The notes under the pieces are model-generated. The model was not told where the DNA came from, ran no database searches, and worked only from the letters and a program-made list of their open reading frames with translations. The position numbers and the translations under genes are program-made. Positions 25,701-38,965 of a stretch of DNA of 64,000 bases are shown here, piece by piece. The stretch lies in NCBI GenBank assembly GCA_028023455.1, contig JAQFVV010000142.1, positions 1,621,941 to 1,685,940 on the forward strand. Direction: 5' to 3'. The stretch is from Epiperipatus broadwayi. Taxonomy: Eukaryota > Onychophora > Udeonychophora > Euonychophora > Peripatidae. Numbering within the stretch: the stretch's first letter is position 1; the number at the start of each line of letters is the position of its first letter.

Positions 25701-27180
25701 TGAGGAGATGGAACATAAACATCCACTCCAAGTAAACATTTCAATTAAAAATTTTCAAACAAGTATGATATTTAAGATAGATATTAAAACATAGATGAAA
25801 TTAAAGTATTCTAAAGATTTTTAAAGTTTAGAAGACATTAAGTGATATTAATATCCTAAAATATATAAGAAATGTTACATATTCAAAGAGAACATGAGAT
25901 CAACAAATCTCAGAGAGATCAGCCAGCTAACCCCTTAGGCAACTAAAAGTATAATTAACCATACATCAACTAGCATTAACAATAAGTAGAAGTAAATAAT
26001 ATTCAAAATAATAATCATCATCATGAATGGCTAGCAATAAAATAAATCAACAGTCTATCTTGTGGATAGATTTGAAATATGAATCAACAGTCAATCTTGT
26101 GACTGGATTTGAACTGTGTCTACTGTAGACCAGGCCAACTATTTAGCTTTTTCCAGCTTGAGCAATTATTTAAACAATTTGGATGCACCAATTAAGTACT
26201 AATCCATCAGAATACACAACTATAAAACATAATGCTGGGATATTAAAACATGCTGATCATCATCAATTCTCTGGCTACTTAGTACCATATATGTGCTGAC
26301 CAACTATAATTTAAATTCTAATAAGACTAAACTAAAATAAAATGTAGTGCATGAGCTTTAAAGAATATTATCTTAGCACCAATCTAGAATCCACTAATAT
26401 ACATAACCATTTATATATTCAGCCCATGCTCAAATTTATCTCAGACAACATAAACTTTATTACTGTTTGGTGACCAAGAGATGATGCAAATATAATATTC
26501 TAAAAACAATTTAGAATTAAGTCACTGGAATAATTTTAATAATAACATATAAGTTTATTAATACCAATCAATCAAAAAAATGTTACTAAGGTCTCTAAAA
26601 TAAGTCTATGCACATAATTATATAATTATTTCAAGTTAAAAATCCAAATTGATTTTAATATAGTAGAAAAATAAGCTGTTAATTAGTTATTTTTAATCTT
26701 AGAATGAAAATGATTTTCTAAATTGCAAACAAGTCTTGGGCATTTAGCCAATTGTAAGTCTGATAAAAGATCAATTAAAAATACTAGTGATAAAATTTTG
26801 AGTTCCTGCTCTAAAGTAAGCTGTCCAATAACAATGGAAATGAACATATGGTTCACAGAGAAAAGTTATCATCACCAATAAGAACAGTGCCAAACAAGGG
26901 AAGATCGATTCTGAAATTCAATGATAAGAAATTCAAAATATTATTTAAAAAAAAAGAAGTTTTTTTGCTAGATTTGGATTACTCTTGCTGATTGTGTGTT
27001 ATTAAAACATATTTTATACATATATTGCAGATTTCCAAAATACAGGGGTCATGCAATAAATTACATTATCCATATTTGCACCAGCTGAGATTATATATAT
27101 ATATGTTTGCTATCATTTCTATTCACATTAATTTTATTTAAATTAATAACTTTAAAATAAGTGTAAATGGCTGCATAGGT
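22728..27180. other. AT-rich spacer with faint repeat traces
   Basis: No supportable gene in 4.4 kb. At about 26040-26115 a unit of roughly 45 bp (ATCAACAGTCTATCTTGTGG / ATCAACAGTCAATCTTGTGA) is duplicated in tandem, followed by GGATTTGAACTGTGTC, which resembles a degraded B box. The surrounding 25900-26330 is less AT-rich and may be an old repeat. The rest is ordinary AT-rich sequence. The two open frames of 67 and 100 codons on the minus strand have no recognisable domain. Confidence 0.4.
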
Positions 27181-27700
27181 TCACAAGATTATGTTAGTTT
27201 AAGTTTATTAATTTTGGGCTGATTATTTTGTAGCTGAATCGATGCTGATGGAGAGATGTAAGGACGTTTTATGTCAATGTAACCTGGGTAGGTGCATTGG
27301 ATATTCATTTGCTTGTGGCTTGTTAGTATTCAGGGCATAATACCCACCTTAATGCATGGCCATGGTATCCATCATGTTGTCAATGGTCATAGTTATATTT
27401 CCTATGTTATTGATTTTCTTATGCTCTGGTCAGGACAGTAAGTTGGCAAAAACTGCATCCCCCATTTATAGAGCATCTCTTTTACCTATGTTTTATATCA
27501 CTAATTGGGAAGTAGATCATTTCTATCTGTTGGTGAAATTTATTAATAATCATGGAGAAGATGCTGATTTCTTCCCACCATGATTTATTATTTCTCTAAT
27601 GATATCATGCTATAGATGCAAATTTATGTCAGCATGATTGTGTTATGCTAACAATCTCATTTTACATTGGTCACATCGGTATATCTAACGTTGTTTTAAA
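27181..27700. other. Less AT-rich block of unknown nature
   Basis: A compositional shift with a 75-codon + frame (27356-27583) whose first 25 residues are hydrophobic (VSIMLSMVIVIFPMLLIFL) and would score as a signal peptide or membrane segment. No family is recognised. No convincing splice sites, and the hydrophobic start may just reflect T-rich codons. An old repeat or relic exon are both possible. Confidence 0.25.
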
Positions 27701-27979
27701 CGTGAAATTTTAGCCTAAAGTTAAAAAGGATTGGGTTAGTTATATGCGTATTCTATGTAGTATATTTATTTACTCTTAGCAAAATATTAAAATAATTTAA
27801 ATCAAATATATTTAATAGTTAATTTAATCTTCAGATGTTTGTATTAATGTGTGTGTGAGAGAGTAATAATAAAATGTTTTGTTTAATTAAATTTTTGCTG
27901 TAACTTTTATATATTTTTTTTATTAATATTTTAAAAATCAAGAAATATAAATTTTAAATATACAGCTGATATTTTAAAC

Positions 27980-28125
27980 TCAGCTTGTCCCTGAGCTAGT
28001 GACTGGGGCTTTTGGTTAGATAAAGTTGAACCTCTTCCGAATAGCCTAGTGGATCCCTGGCATGGCAGATGGGTTTGTGAGGTTCCGCTGACCGTTATAA
28101 TATATATATATATATATATGCACAC
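27980..28125. repeat. Possible degraded repeat with (TA)n edge
   Basis: A GC-richer patch containing TAGCCTAGTGGATCCC, an A-box-like string, ends in GACCGTTATAATATATATA. That edge resembles CCGGTTACAATATATATA at 2362-2380. Too degraded to classify. Confidence 0.25.
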
Positions 28126-29006
28126 ACAACTATGTTGCTGCGTGGTATATAATCCAACCGTTAAAATATATAGGTTTAATTGATTTATTTATACATCTAG
28201 TTTAAAATTTGTTTCAATAGCTAAACTCTCATGAGATGTTAATGGTATTAAGAATTATTTCAGTATCTTTACTTATAACAATTTACTTACTATTAAACAT
28301 TTAATTCTTAAGGAAGCAACTTGTCTTTCTCAAATTATCCCACTTAATCATTCCATGAGACAATTTTAGCTATAAATATAGTTCTTTAATATCACAGATG
28401 TTTTATATATCTATAGCCTTCAAGGAATTATACTATTCTCAAACTTCAATAAATAAACTTTTCATGTATTTAAGTATTAACTAACTTAAAAGTAGCATTA
28501 AGTTTTTTATTACGAATTTCTTTTATCTTCTCTGTGTCCAGCTTTTATCTTTCAATTTTTATTGGATATATTGTACTTTTGAAGGAAATATTTTCAGTTA
28601 ATTTTTGAAAATAAATTAGATTACGATTTTGCCAAAGTAATGGAAAAAATGACTTTCTGCTATTCTCAATAAATGTGCTTTTTAAAAATTTGTACAGAGG
28701 AGTTTAGTTTTAAAAATAAACTTAGATATTCTGTATAATATAAAACTAACAAAAAAATAAAATAAAAAAGAAATATATCTAAAAGAAGTATATGTATATA
28801 CGTTATGCAATGGAAATAGATATATTCTATTACTGTTTTTGTGATGAACAAAAAGCTACAATTTTGAAAATAAATCTGTTTAAAAAAATGATAGTTGAGT
28901 ATACAAAATGATAGTTGAATATACAATCTGTAACGGAGTATATCGTGTGAATTCCATACTGACTGCAAAAAGAAAAAGTTAAAAATTAAAAATATATTTA
29001 CTATAG
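28126..29006. other. AT-rich spacer, nothing recognised
   Basis: Apart from a short duplication (AAATGATAGTTGA at about 28886-28920) nothing is seen. The 100-codon minus frame is T-rich and without motif. Confidence 0.5.
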
Positions 29007-29247
<241 letters not shown>

Positions 29248-30835
29248 GCCAACTGATTGTAAAATAGCAAATAAAGTATTAATTGGCATTATCATGAAAC
29301 TTTTTATTATCATATAATCAAGTGATTCCAAGATTGAAGTGATATCAAAAACCAGCGATACTCTTAGATTGACAATGAATAATAAACTGAAACCTCAATG
29401 ATTGCATAAGGTACATTATACCACAATTAATTTTCACAGTCCATAATTTCATATTATCTTTTAAATTGAACAGTTACACATCTCAGTACCTTTTTAAATT
29501 TATTTCTATTGAATAAAAATCTAATTAATTTGAATTTACCTTATGTAGTGTAACTTTTAGGACACTTTTTTTTTTGGAGCTTACCGATGTCGTTTTGTTT
29601 CATCCATTTTTTACAATCTATGAATATTTTACTTTCTACTTTTTTATATAAATATAATAATAAAAATAAAATTTATTTTATTACAGTACCTGATTGTAAT
29701 TTTTCTAAAGGATTGCTTGCAATTTAATTTAATTATCAGACTTAAGAAAATTTTGCACAGATTTGCATTTTTGTGTGATATTGTTGGCAAGAAGTTTTCA
29801 TACACATGTTGTAACACTGGAAAACCTGTGATGTTTGTATATTATAACTTACAAAAAAAACGTTGTTCAGTGGATTTTTTTTTCAGAATATTAAATTTTT
29901 ATCCGTCAACTCATTCATTTTATATAAAATAAAATTTAAGCAGTCACATAAAGTTTAACGCTTGGATTTTTTAAAAGCATTAGAAAATTTCCTTACAAAT
30001 CCATACTTAAAGGACAGATTTAGATCGAATTTTAGAGCAGTGTAAAGTACTTACCTACTAATAATGACAGTAATAATAATGCAGATAACAAAAAAAAAAG
30101 TAATTATTTTTATTTGTTTTACTTCTTTTTAATGTCCATTAAAAACCGGAAGGATACCATAAAATAATACTTTTCTTTGGACCGGAAGTAATCATTGTGA
30201 GTTGAATAAATACTAATTGGAATCATGAACTATGGATCGTGATCAAATGATCTTTAAACTTTTAGGTTATTATTCAATATTAGAAATAAAATTATGTTAA
30301 TTTAAAAAAAATGGTAGCTGCAGAGACATTAAAATGCCAAAATCGCCAAACAATTTCTTGAAAGGAATTACAGTTAAAGTCTACTTTGGTAGTGCTGTAC
30401 ATATTTTTCAACAAAAAATTAAAAATAAATGCGGAGATTATTCAAAGATGTGTCAAGCAAACACAAAAGATATATAACTATATCAAATATTTATCTCCCA
30501 TGTATATAAAAATAAAATAAAATGAGACAAAAATAAGCCAAAAGATTATGACTGCTGACAAAAAGACATTTTCCTTCCAATAAAATACTTTTAAATAGAT
30601 ATATGACAAATAGTAGAAATAAAAATATTGCAATCCAGAAAAAGAAAGATAGAATAGTGACTTAATTGAGCATCATTATATTATTAAACAAGAAGCAACA
30701 TGGTGAATTTAAAATAAGTTTGGCAAAGTATAGAAGAAAATAAAAATAAAAATATGCTTTCATAGATTAACTCAAAAGTTCATTGTTGTATATTATATGT
30801 AAATAAAATCATTAAAACTGAATTATGCTACATAT
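29248..30835. other. AT-rich spacer, nothing recognised
   Basis: No gene or named repeat. The 71-codon frame at 29717-29932 shows no recognisable domain. Confidence 0.45.
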
Positions 30836-31217
30836 AAAACAGAAATATAATAATAGCCAAAAAAGTGTTTTACTAAAATTCTTCTACAACCATGGTTTCA
30901 TCTATTAACAAATAGACCTTTTTAATTGAATTTCAATTAAATATGCAACATATACACATACAAAACAGATAGCCTTTATTCACAAGAAAAAACAAGTTTC
31001 TTTAACATCAACAGATATCTTCATGAGACTGATGACCTCACATTCAAAAAAAATTATCACCTAAGATTCTTTTATTCTTGTTTTTAATTCACTTTTTTCA
31101 TAAAAGATAATTTCAACATTGTCACCTAATATTTAATGACCTATATTGAGTTAATTAATACACAAAGTTGAGTTATATTTATTTTTAACTCTATTCTTAT
31201 GAATCATAACTCTTTTA

Positions 31218-31421
31218 TTATGACTTATGACCTATATAAATAGTATGATAATGGCAAGGAATCTTATCAACTACCCCATGAATATATATGTAATCAATTG
31301 ACTGTTTTGAACTACTTAGTAATGAATTTAAATTCAGGTGGTTCTTCCAGGCCACTTTCATACCACACAATAAAAAACTATTCTTATAAATCACTTTACT
31401 AATTGGTGATCTATATGGCAA
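31218..31421 (-). pseudogene. Penelope-like copy A, GIY-YIG-like segment
   Basis: A 67-codon open stretch on the minus strand. Its C-terminal part IHGVVDKIPCHYHTIYIGHK has the layout of the first motif of GIY-YIG endonucleases (a V-Y/D-K-I-P-C strand followed by YIG). In Penelope-like elements this domain follows the reverse transcriptase and cuts target DNA. The downstream half, in other frames to about 30950, matches the C-terminal frame kept in copy B. Confidence 0.65.
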
Positions 31422-31599
31422 AGAAATAAACTATTTATGCTTATTAACAATTACATCTTTATTATTAACAGATTTGTAGATATTTTATTATATATAATAT
31501 TCCTAATAAATTCATTGTTATACCCTAACTCAATATAGTTAGAAGTTAAATTGATTCCTCTGAATATAATTATTATTTCAAAAATTATTAAGCCTTAAA

Positions 31600-32450
31600 G
31601 TTTTTTTATGAGTAAAAGGTTGATAACTGTCTGGCCTTATCATATTTCTTATTTTTTTTACATTAATAAAATGACTACAAAATAAAAAATCAACTTTATC
31701 AATACTTAAATCTAAAATTTTAATTTAATAAATTCAAATGTGAGCCCCCCCCTCATCATGAATAAATTTAATAGTTAGTATCAAAAGCATTCAATCTATC
31801 AAAAAAATTCTTCAATTTTTCTTTCTGTATAACAAACATACAATCAACAACATACCTAACCAATTAATTTTAATGAAACAGAAAAATTATTAATAACACT
31901 GTTTTCTGAAAAAATTAATATAGACAGAGCAAATAAAAGAGAAATAACATAACTAATAATCTATTCCTTTCTAATTTTATAAAACACATCATTACACATA
32001 AAATACATAGAATCCTCTAATAACAATAGCAAATTATGAATAACTTTAATCTTATCTGCAGAAAAATATTCAAAATTCCTTAAAACATCAAGAAACACAT
32101 TAATGACTTTTATCCTATCAACCAACTGAAATATATTTTATATATCTAAACTACCAAAACCACAATCTTTTTGTAAAACAAACCCATTAATTTTATAATA
32201 TGCTTCAAAAGAAGAAGATATACAAAACTGACCTAAATTTTAATAATTCTTAAAAAACACTATAGAAAAATTTGAAATTTTATCGACAATCAACCTCCCC
32301 TGTTAAATTAAAAATACAGCTAGAAGGAAAGTTATTTTTATGAAATTTCAAATTAAAAAAAACATTAGGAGCCAAAAAATCACTAGAATAACAATTTAAA
32401 TAAGTAAATCTAATTAAAAAAATTTCATTTACCATAATTTTTATAATTTC
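31600..32450 (-). pseudogene. Penelope-like copy A reverse transcriptase relic
   Basis: On the minus strand, fragments read GFGSLDI (motif A, catalytic Asp), FEYFSADKIKV, then LLLLLEDSMYFMCNDVFYKI, the stretch that precedes motif B in Penelope-like enzymes. The position of the YVDD box near 31850 reads RYVVDC-like with a lost Asp, so catalysis is gone. The segments run in the same order as in copy C, where they are closer to the family pattern. Frame changes separate them. Confidence 0.65.
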
Positions 32451-33645
32451 AATTAACTTAAATTTTATTTTTAGTACTTACATATTTGAACTGCTCTGAC
32501 CTTTCACATATGTATCAATCTATCAATGACTTTCTAATCTTGCAATTTCATTAAATAATATGTACTCTGCAACTTCTAACAAACTTAAGTGATAAATTTG
32601 TAAAAATGGACCCCATATAAATGTTATATTTTTGCCAGCTTTAGAAAGTTATCAGCTGTCTGATATGTATGTGAAATGTCACAACAGCTTTAATCCATAA
32701 TAATAATCTCACAGACTAATATGTAAACCTAAAAGAGTATATTTTAAACAATACAAAAAGTATAAATTTGTATTCAAAAATAATAAAAAAACATATTACA
32801 ATACTAAATAAAAACAGGTAGTTGTGAATTTGTAATATGGCATTCTGCTAACACAAACATTCTTCCCCCCTTAACTGAAGAAAGGTATGGCATTCTTCCA
32901 TCACACATAATGGGTAGCAATTTTCAAATTTAACCTAAAATTAAAAAATATTACCCATATTCACTCCGGCAGGATATTACAAAATGAACACTAGAAAAAT
33001 TAACACCAAAATAAAAAAAAAACTGCTACATAAGCAAAATAAATAAAAACATTACTATTACATCAATTCACATGATGAAACATCTATTAATACAATAAAA
33101 CAATTGTGTCTCTACTCTCTACAGAAGACCTTTAAACATTATTATTTCATTTTAAGTGCATTCTCCTTAGCAGTGGGCAGCAATTGCCAAATTTTAATCA
33201 TGATACTTACAAATGAAAAATAATAAGTATATTAACTACAAAACGAACAGAAAAGCAAATAAAATGAAAAAAATATGATGTCTACTAACTATGGCAGAAA
33301 ATTACAAAATGGACTGTAATGGTCTGGGTTTTCCACTAGAAGAGGGGAAATGTATTTTCCTACAGTCAGACCTAGGGTCTTCAGGTAGGATGCTGTGAAT
33401 GATGTGATGAAGTACCTAACCAATGATTGTATTTATGTCCAATGGGCTAGCTATAAGTCCACACATTACACTCAGACCAATTTAGGCTAGTTCATCCATA
33501 CCTCACCCCTCTTTCAGATGCTGTTATGGCTCAGTATTCAAACTCAGGGAGAATGTTGCCTTTGGCTCTCTTAAGGGGAGTGAATTTACCTTATATAGCA
33601 ACTATTGCACCTCTATGTAGATTCCTATTGATTTAAAATACATTC

Positions 33646-34985
33646 AACCCTATTGCTGTATTACATATAATAATAATAATAATAATAATACATATGTGTG
33701 TGCATTTATATAGTCAAATAAATTGATGGATGGGTGTATGAATGATTTGATAAACTAGAGACCAATTTTAATTTAAATCAAACTAACAATGTTTATTTGA
33801 TAACAGATAAAATTCAAACTCTTTTAACATGGTAATAATAATAATAATAATAATATATATATACATATGTGTGTTAAGTATATATCTCTATCATATTAAT
33901 AATTAAATGTGTTCATTATTCCAACCTTCCCATGGTAGATATACATGACAAGACATGAAATATGTACAAAGCAGGTAAATTTAACAAAAAAATCATTGAC
34001 TCATTATTATAATGATCATGAAGCTAATTAGCTTATTTATCACAATATGCAAATATATATATATATATAAAAGCCTCATCATTGATTTCCAATGATTACT
34101 GTTTCATCTTCTTTGGGGGCCCCCTATCTATGTATAGTTGATAGAAAAAAAGAAGAAAATTAATCATTCAACCAAATAAACTAAAATTAGTCATTCACAC
34201 CAAATAAACTAAATATGACTATTGTTAGTTAAATAAACAAATAAATAATTAACACAAACTCTGCCCTGTAATAGTGCATATAATGGAATAGAATCAGAAA
34301 ATTCTTACCTTATCCCATAATTCATAGTGGTGTCTAAATATCAGGTCACTATGGAGGGAACTAACCTAAACTTTATTTACATAAAAAAATCTTATCTAAC
34401 TTAATATCTTTCCCCTGAACTATATTATGTTTCAACATAATAGACTATTCCAAACATCTGCGTGTTCAAACTTCCAAATGTGAGAATGAAATAAGAATAG
34501 AAATTTACAAATGTTTAAAAAAAATATAATACATGATAGATCAATATCTTTTCAAATCACCCTGATTAAAGTCTCCTTGAATCAATTAATAATGTCTCTC
34601 ATGAATACAGTCTATCTTTATTCTCATCATTCTACTCCAATAAATCCTCTATTGCTCACTTGAATTCTCTGGCAATGCATTTGAAACAATGTTGTTTTCA
34701 TTTCTGCGGTTGTTCTCCTCCTGAATCCATTCAGACATTTCGGATGAGGTGTTTGGTGCTTCTTTAGGCATTATGTATACAAGAAAATCAAATAATCTTG
34801 CTCTATGGCTGAGATGGTAGCAATTCGATCCTATGGTGACTTTATTTAGCCAAAATACATTGTTTAGTGCTATTTAGAGAATTATATAAAATAGATTTTA
34901 CTCCATCATGCAAGCATATATATATATATATATATATATTATTTCCTTTCCTCTCATTGGATATATATATATATATATATTATTT
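33646..34985. other. AT-rich spacer with microsatellites and a 42-bp duplication
   Basis: (TAA)n tracts at about 33668-33690 and 33832-33855. A direct duplication near 34915-35001 repeats TATTTCCTTTCCTCTCATTGG with its preceding TA run. No gene. Confidence 0.5.
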
Positions 34986-34989
34986 CCTT

Positions 34990-35392
34990 TCCTCTCATTG
35001 GAATAATAATAATAGTGCAATCCATCATTCTTACTTATCAATTTAAAATTAATTCACTTCTTTCATTAACTTGTTAGAAAATTATCAACTTTCTCTATTT
35101 TAAGAGATAATTGCAATTCTCTTCAACTTTTTATGTTATAAAAGTTATACAGTTAAAATAAGATTTTCAAACATGTCATCCATCTTATTTTGCATTCTAT
35201 GGTTCAATTTTAAGATATTGGTTGCATGCAGTTATCCTATCCTTAGATAAATAATGAAGAAGGATGGAAATGAACTTGGTTTGCTTTTATACTGAAGTTG
35301 GTTTCCATTGTTTAGTATATGAGCTTTTTCCATTTCCTTTTTAACTGCTGTGGTTGTTTATTGTTGCATATATATATATATATATATATATT
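34990..35392 (+). repeat. Unclassified interspersed repeat, copy 1
   Basis: It is similar, in inverted orientation, to 38470-38880. Shared strings include TTGGTTTGCTTTTATAC versus TGGGTTTGCTTTTATAC, TTCCATTTCCTTTT versus TTCTATTTCCTTTT, and TGTTTATTGTTGCATAT versus TGTCTATTGTTGTGCAT. Both end in TA runs. No coding potential; class unknown. Confidence 0.6.
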
Positions 35393-36915
35393 GGTCATAA
35401 GTAAACTTAAAATTCTGTAGTAAAATTACATAGTAAAATTCTACTCTCATTCTCTAACACTCAGTCGTCTAGGTATTGACTTGACCCTAGGTCATCACTA
35501 TGCCTACAAAGTCTAAATCTTAAATAGTGTCATTTACACATTGACAAATGACTTATTATTAATAAGGTATATATATGAAAGGTATTTTTAATTAGGTTTT
35601 CACTTTCCATTGAAAAAAGAGCATTCATTTCATTTTAACACCATTTTGATTTAGTAATTATTAACATAAACTTTTAATGCCTATATGTCTATATGTCTGT
35701 TTGCATAAAAAAGTGATAATGCATATTTAACTTGTAAGCCACCCTTATAGGACAGATCAAACAAAAAACCTGCATATGGCTCAAGCTATAATAAAATGGA
35801 TAGTTAAACCACCCATGTTTATATGATATAACTCCTGCATGGAACCATGATCAAGAAATGTGTCGAACTCTATTTATTTTGTTAAAAAACAATAGTAAAC
35901 TTTTATTAAAATGGGAAAAAAATTATTAAACATTTATCAAATGGAATCATTATGGAAAACTAATTTTTTTGATATTGTCTATAATGAAAAGGAAAGCATC
36001 ATCTATGGTTGATACGAAAATGTTTATATTCAGCAGATCATAGTTCCTCAATTTTATATGCTTTCCAGCAATCTGAATAAATTATTGAGCTCTTTTCCAC
36101 ATTTAGTTTGATCACTTTCAGCAGAATTACTGCAGTTCTATTCTCAATTAGCATGATAAAACAGTCGTCTGTCTCCCTACCTGTGTTTGTGATGGCATAA
36201 TGCTATACCTTTCTCCAGTGTGAGGGAGAGAGGGTGCTTGCAGCAAATTTATTACATAAGTTTGTCAGAAGTTCCAGTGTTCATGTTATTTGATGAGATC
36301 ACAAGATTTATTTCATGGAATTGCAAATAGAAGCTCTCTAATACATAAGTACCTTATTTTTTTATCAGGGTCAAATTTAAAATAGAATACTTCCCATTAT
36401 TTGGTTTTAGCAAAATTTCAAGTAGATTAGCACCATTAGCTCTCAATATTTTTTTAAAAAAATCTATTTGTTTTGGGGCAAAAACAATTTTTTTCTCTCA
36501 AATATCTGTCTATTCAAAATTATCTGTAGTATGAGACTTTTTAGTATTATGTGGAATATTTCTACAACATTCAATGGCAGAAATAAAAGCAATTACCACA
36601 TTCCTATAGCTAAAAGAAACAAAGGAAAGACCTTTACTTAAAATTTCTAAATCAAACTTTTTAAAACAAAATTAGATCAATTTAAAACAGATGAAACCTC
36701 ATGCCTTTTATTATAATACCTCATACTTAAAGTTTTTAAAAAATAACTTTACTGTTTCCAATCTTTTTTAATAACCAGTTAAGCTTATTAATGTATTTTT
36801 TATTATAAACCAATTAATATTTTAATTTAAACCAGCTTTAAAATAAATTTAAAATAGAACAATTGTAATTACTTTTTTTTAAATCTATCAATTAAATTAA
36901 ATAAACTAAACAAAT
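35393..36915. other. AT-rich spacer, nothing recognised
   Basis: Lies between the unclassified repeat and Penelope-like copy B. No gene or RNA signal identified. Confidence 0.45.
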
Positions 36916-36987
36916 ATTAATAATTTTTGCTTTAAAATTATTTGTTAGGTATGTTGATGATTGTTTATTTGTTGTTGTTTTTTCTTA

Positions 36988-37056
36988 TATGTCAGCGCGT
37001 TGATCAGGAAGGAACACGGGCCAGTTGCTTGAAAGGCAGCTATGCTTTTGATTGTA
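36988..37056 (-). repeat. Degraded tRNA-derived SINE inside copy B
   Basis: GTCAGCGCGTTGATCAGGAA, then ACGGGCCAGTTGCTTGAAAG and GCAGCTATGCT, follow the minus-orientation SINE consensus (compare 4130-4195) with small deletions. The tRNA-like 3' half is best kept. It sits just after the RYVDD box, so it inserted into an existing element. Confidence 0.6.
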
Positions 37057-37559
37057 ATATTATATTTACTATTGAAGGCGTACATTTAAATTTGTTAAGT
37101 AAAATTTTTTAGATTTAAGTGTTGATAAAGTTGATAATGGTTATTTTGTTGTCATTTCATTAAAGCAAAAAATTTAAGAAACACAATAAGGCCAGACAGT
37201 TATAAGTCTTTCATACATAAGAAACTTTCTTTATTAGATTTTTGTTAGAGAAATAGAAGGCTTAATAATTTTGAAAATAATAGTTATATTCAGAGGAGTC
37301 AATTTTCTTCTCATTAATAATCATGAATTTATTAAGAATATTATATTTAATAAAAATATATATTAAATATGTTAATAATAAAGATTTAATTGCTAATGAG
37401 AATAAAAAAATATTTTTTACATAAAAGTCATCAATTAGTAAATTGATTTATAAGAATAGTTTTTTATTAGGTGATATGAAAGTGATCTAAAAAAAAGGTC
37501 TAGATTTAAATTTATTATTAAATAGTCTAAAACCATAAATTGATTGCAAATATATTCCT

Positions 37560-37895
37560 GGATAGTTTATAAGCTTCCATGCAGTCGTCATAAAATTTAT
37601 AAAGATCAGAACAAATTGTCTTAATGAAAGAGTTTAAGTTCATAAGAGTAGAGTTAAAAATAGATATCCTAACTCAGCTTTGTATATTCATGAACTGAAT
37701 ACAGACCATAAAATATTTTTTGGCAATACAGAAATTATATTTTATGAAAAAATTGAATTGAAAAGAAGAGTAAAAAAATATTTAATGATAAAATTTTTTG
37801 AATCTGATGTGATAAATCTCATGAAAACATCCTTTAATGTTAAAGGAATTTGGTTTTTGACATTTTGTTTGAATATATATATAAGTTTAGATTAA
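37560..37895 (+). pseudogene. Penelope-like copy B, GIY-YIG-like C-terminus
   Basis: Begins with a VYKLPC-type segment near 37565-37590 in a broken frame and continues in an open 71-codon stretch (37680-37895) with YIHELNTDHKIFF and IELKRRVKKYLMIKFFE. The spaced His residues and the hydrophobic-charged end fit the last helices of Penelope-like GIY-YIG endonucleases, where a short H-x-x-x-T-x-H string is usual. No catalytic Tyr/Arg set can be read in one frame. Confidence 0.6.
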
Positions 37896-38040
37896 TTTCA
37901 GTTAAAAAGGCCTATTTGTTAATAGATAAAATCATAGTTGTGGAAGAATTTTAGTAATTTTTTTTGGCTAGTATTGTAGTCTCATGAATTTCTTTTTATT
38001 TATAATTACTAGTATAGTGTTAGGCAGTATTTAATATATA

Positions 38041-38470
38041 TATATTGTATGGGTATGTTAAAATCCAATTGGAACCAGCCTATTTATTTATCCATACCAT
38101 CAGATCAAACCAGGTAAAACATAAGCTTAACTAACAGATAGTTGAATATACATTATTATTTTTTAAACATACATATATATATATACATGATTAATGTTTT
38201 ATTTTTTAAACATACATATATATATATACATGATTAATGTTTGCTTTGTTAAGTATTAAATTAAACAAATGTCACAATGAACTAATTTTCCTTGTTTATT
38301 AAGAAATAAAAAAAATAGTTAAAGAAATCCTTCGTATATATATATACCAATTATGAGTTATTTATAAATGGGTTATATGTCATGAAAATGTTAAACCAAT
38401 CACTAAGCAACCAAGTATGAAAAATAAAAGTAGAATTCTATTATGTAATTTTATTTATTTTTTATTACAA
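38041..38470. other. AT-rich spacer with a 44-bp tandem duplication
   Basis: At about 38158-38242 a unit containing TTTTTTAAACATACATATAT and ACATGATTAATGTTT is present twice in direct orientation. Nothing else is recognised. Confidence 0.65.
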
Positions 38471-38880
38471 TCAATATAATATGCACAACAATAGACAGCT
38501 ACAGCTATAGAAAAGGAAATAGAAATGCTAGTATACTAAACCCCAGAAACTAAGCAGGGTATAAAAGCAAACCCAATTCATTTTGTCATCTTTTGTTATT
38601 TTTCAAATGATACAAGAACTGTACAAAGCCAACTTTTGAAAATCAAATGTTTGAATCCAAGAGAATATAGATGACTTGTTCGAATATTCCAAATTATTTA
38701 TGTAATCTTCATAGTGCAAAATTATAAGCAATTACAACCAACATTTAAACAAAGAGAAGTTTGATAAATTTGTCTGGTCTGACAAAAAACTAAAGTGATT
38801 TTAAATTGAAATTTAAAAATAAAAACTGCACTATTATTCGAACATGGAGAAAATAAAAATAAAACATCATTTATATATAT
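38471..38880 (-). repeat. Unclassified interspersed repeat, copy 2 (inverted)
   Basis: Reverse complement resembles 34990-35392 over roughly 350 bp with moderate divergence. Together the two copies flank Penelope-like copy B in opposite orientations. No coding potential. Confidence 0.6.
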
Positions 38881-38965
38881 ATATATATATATATATATGC
38901 TAATGATGTTTTATTTATATATATATCATTTATATATATATATATATATATATATAAATGATGAA
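38872..38965. repeat. (TA)n palindromic cluster
   Basis: Two TA runs flanked by CATCATTTATATA and TATATAAATGATG with ATGATGTTTTATT between. The block is almost its own reverse complement and could form a hairpin. Confidence 0.8.

Larger units (their letters stand above)
30836..33645 (-). mobile_element. Penelope-like element copy A
   Basis: A degenerate copy on the minus strand. From 5' to 3' on that strand: a 330-bp upstream block (33645-33310) matching 40200-40520 in copy C in inverted orientation, an AT-rich part with two imperfect copies of a unit of about 300 bp (32830-33330), a reverse-transcriptase relic (about 32450-31600), and a GIY-YIG-like relic (about 31430-30950). The 3' end (AGAAGAATTTTAGTAAAACAC, minus) matches copies B and C. 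Stops are frequent and the element is dead. Confidence 0.78.
36916..38040 (+). mobile_element. Penelope-like element copy B (5'-truncated)
   Basis: It starts within the reverse transcriptase just before motif C and continues to the family 3' end (TATAATTACTAGTATAGTGTTAGGCAGTATTTAAT, shared with copy C apart from two bases). RYVDD is intact at 36947-36961. A SINE relic follows directly, then the thumb region (FLDLSVDK type), then the GIY-YIG-like C-terminus. 5' truncation is typical of target-primed retroelements. Several frame changes make it inactive. Confidence 0.75.

Noticed and set aside
27356-27583. 75-codon frame with hydrophobic N-terminus as a secreted peptide gene
   Set aside because: No family, no splice signals or promoter; T-rich codons give hydrophobic residues by chance. 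Kept only as an unexplained compositional block.
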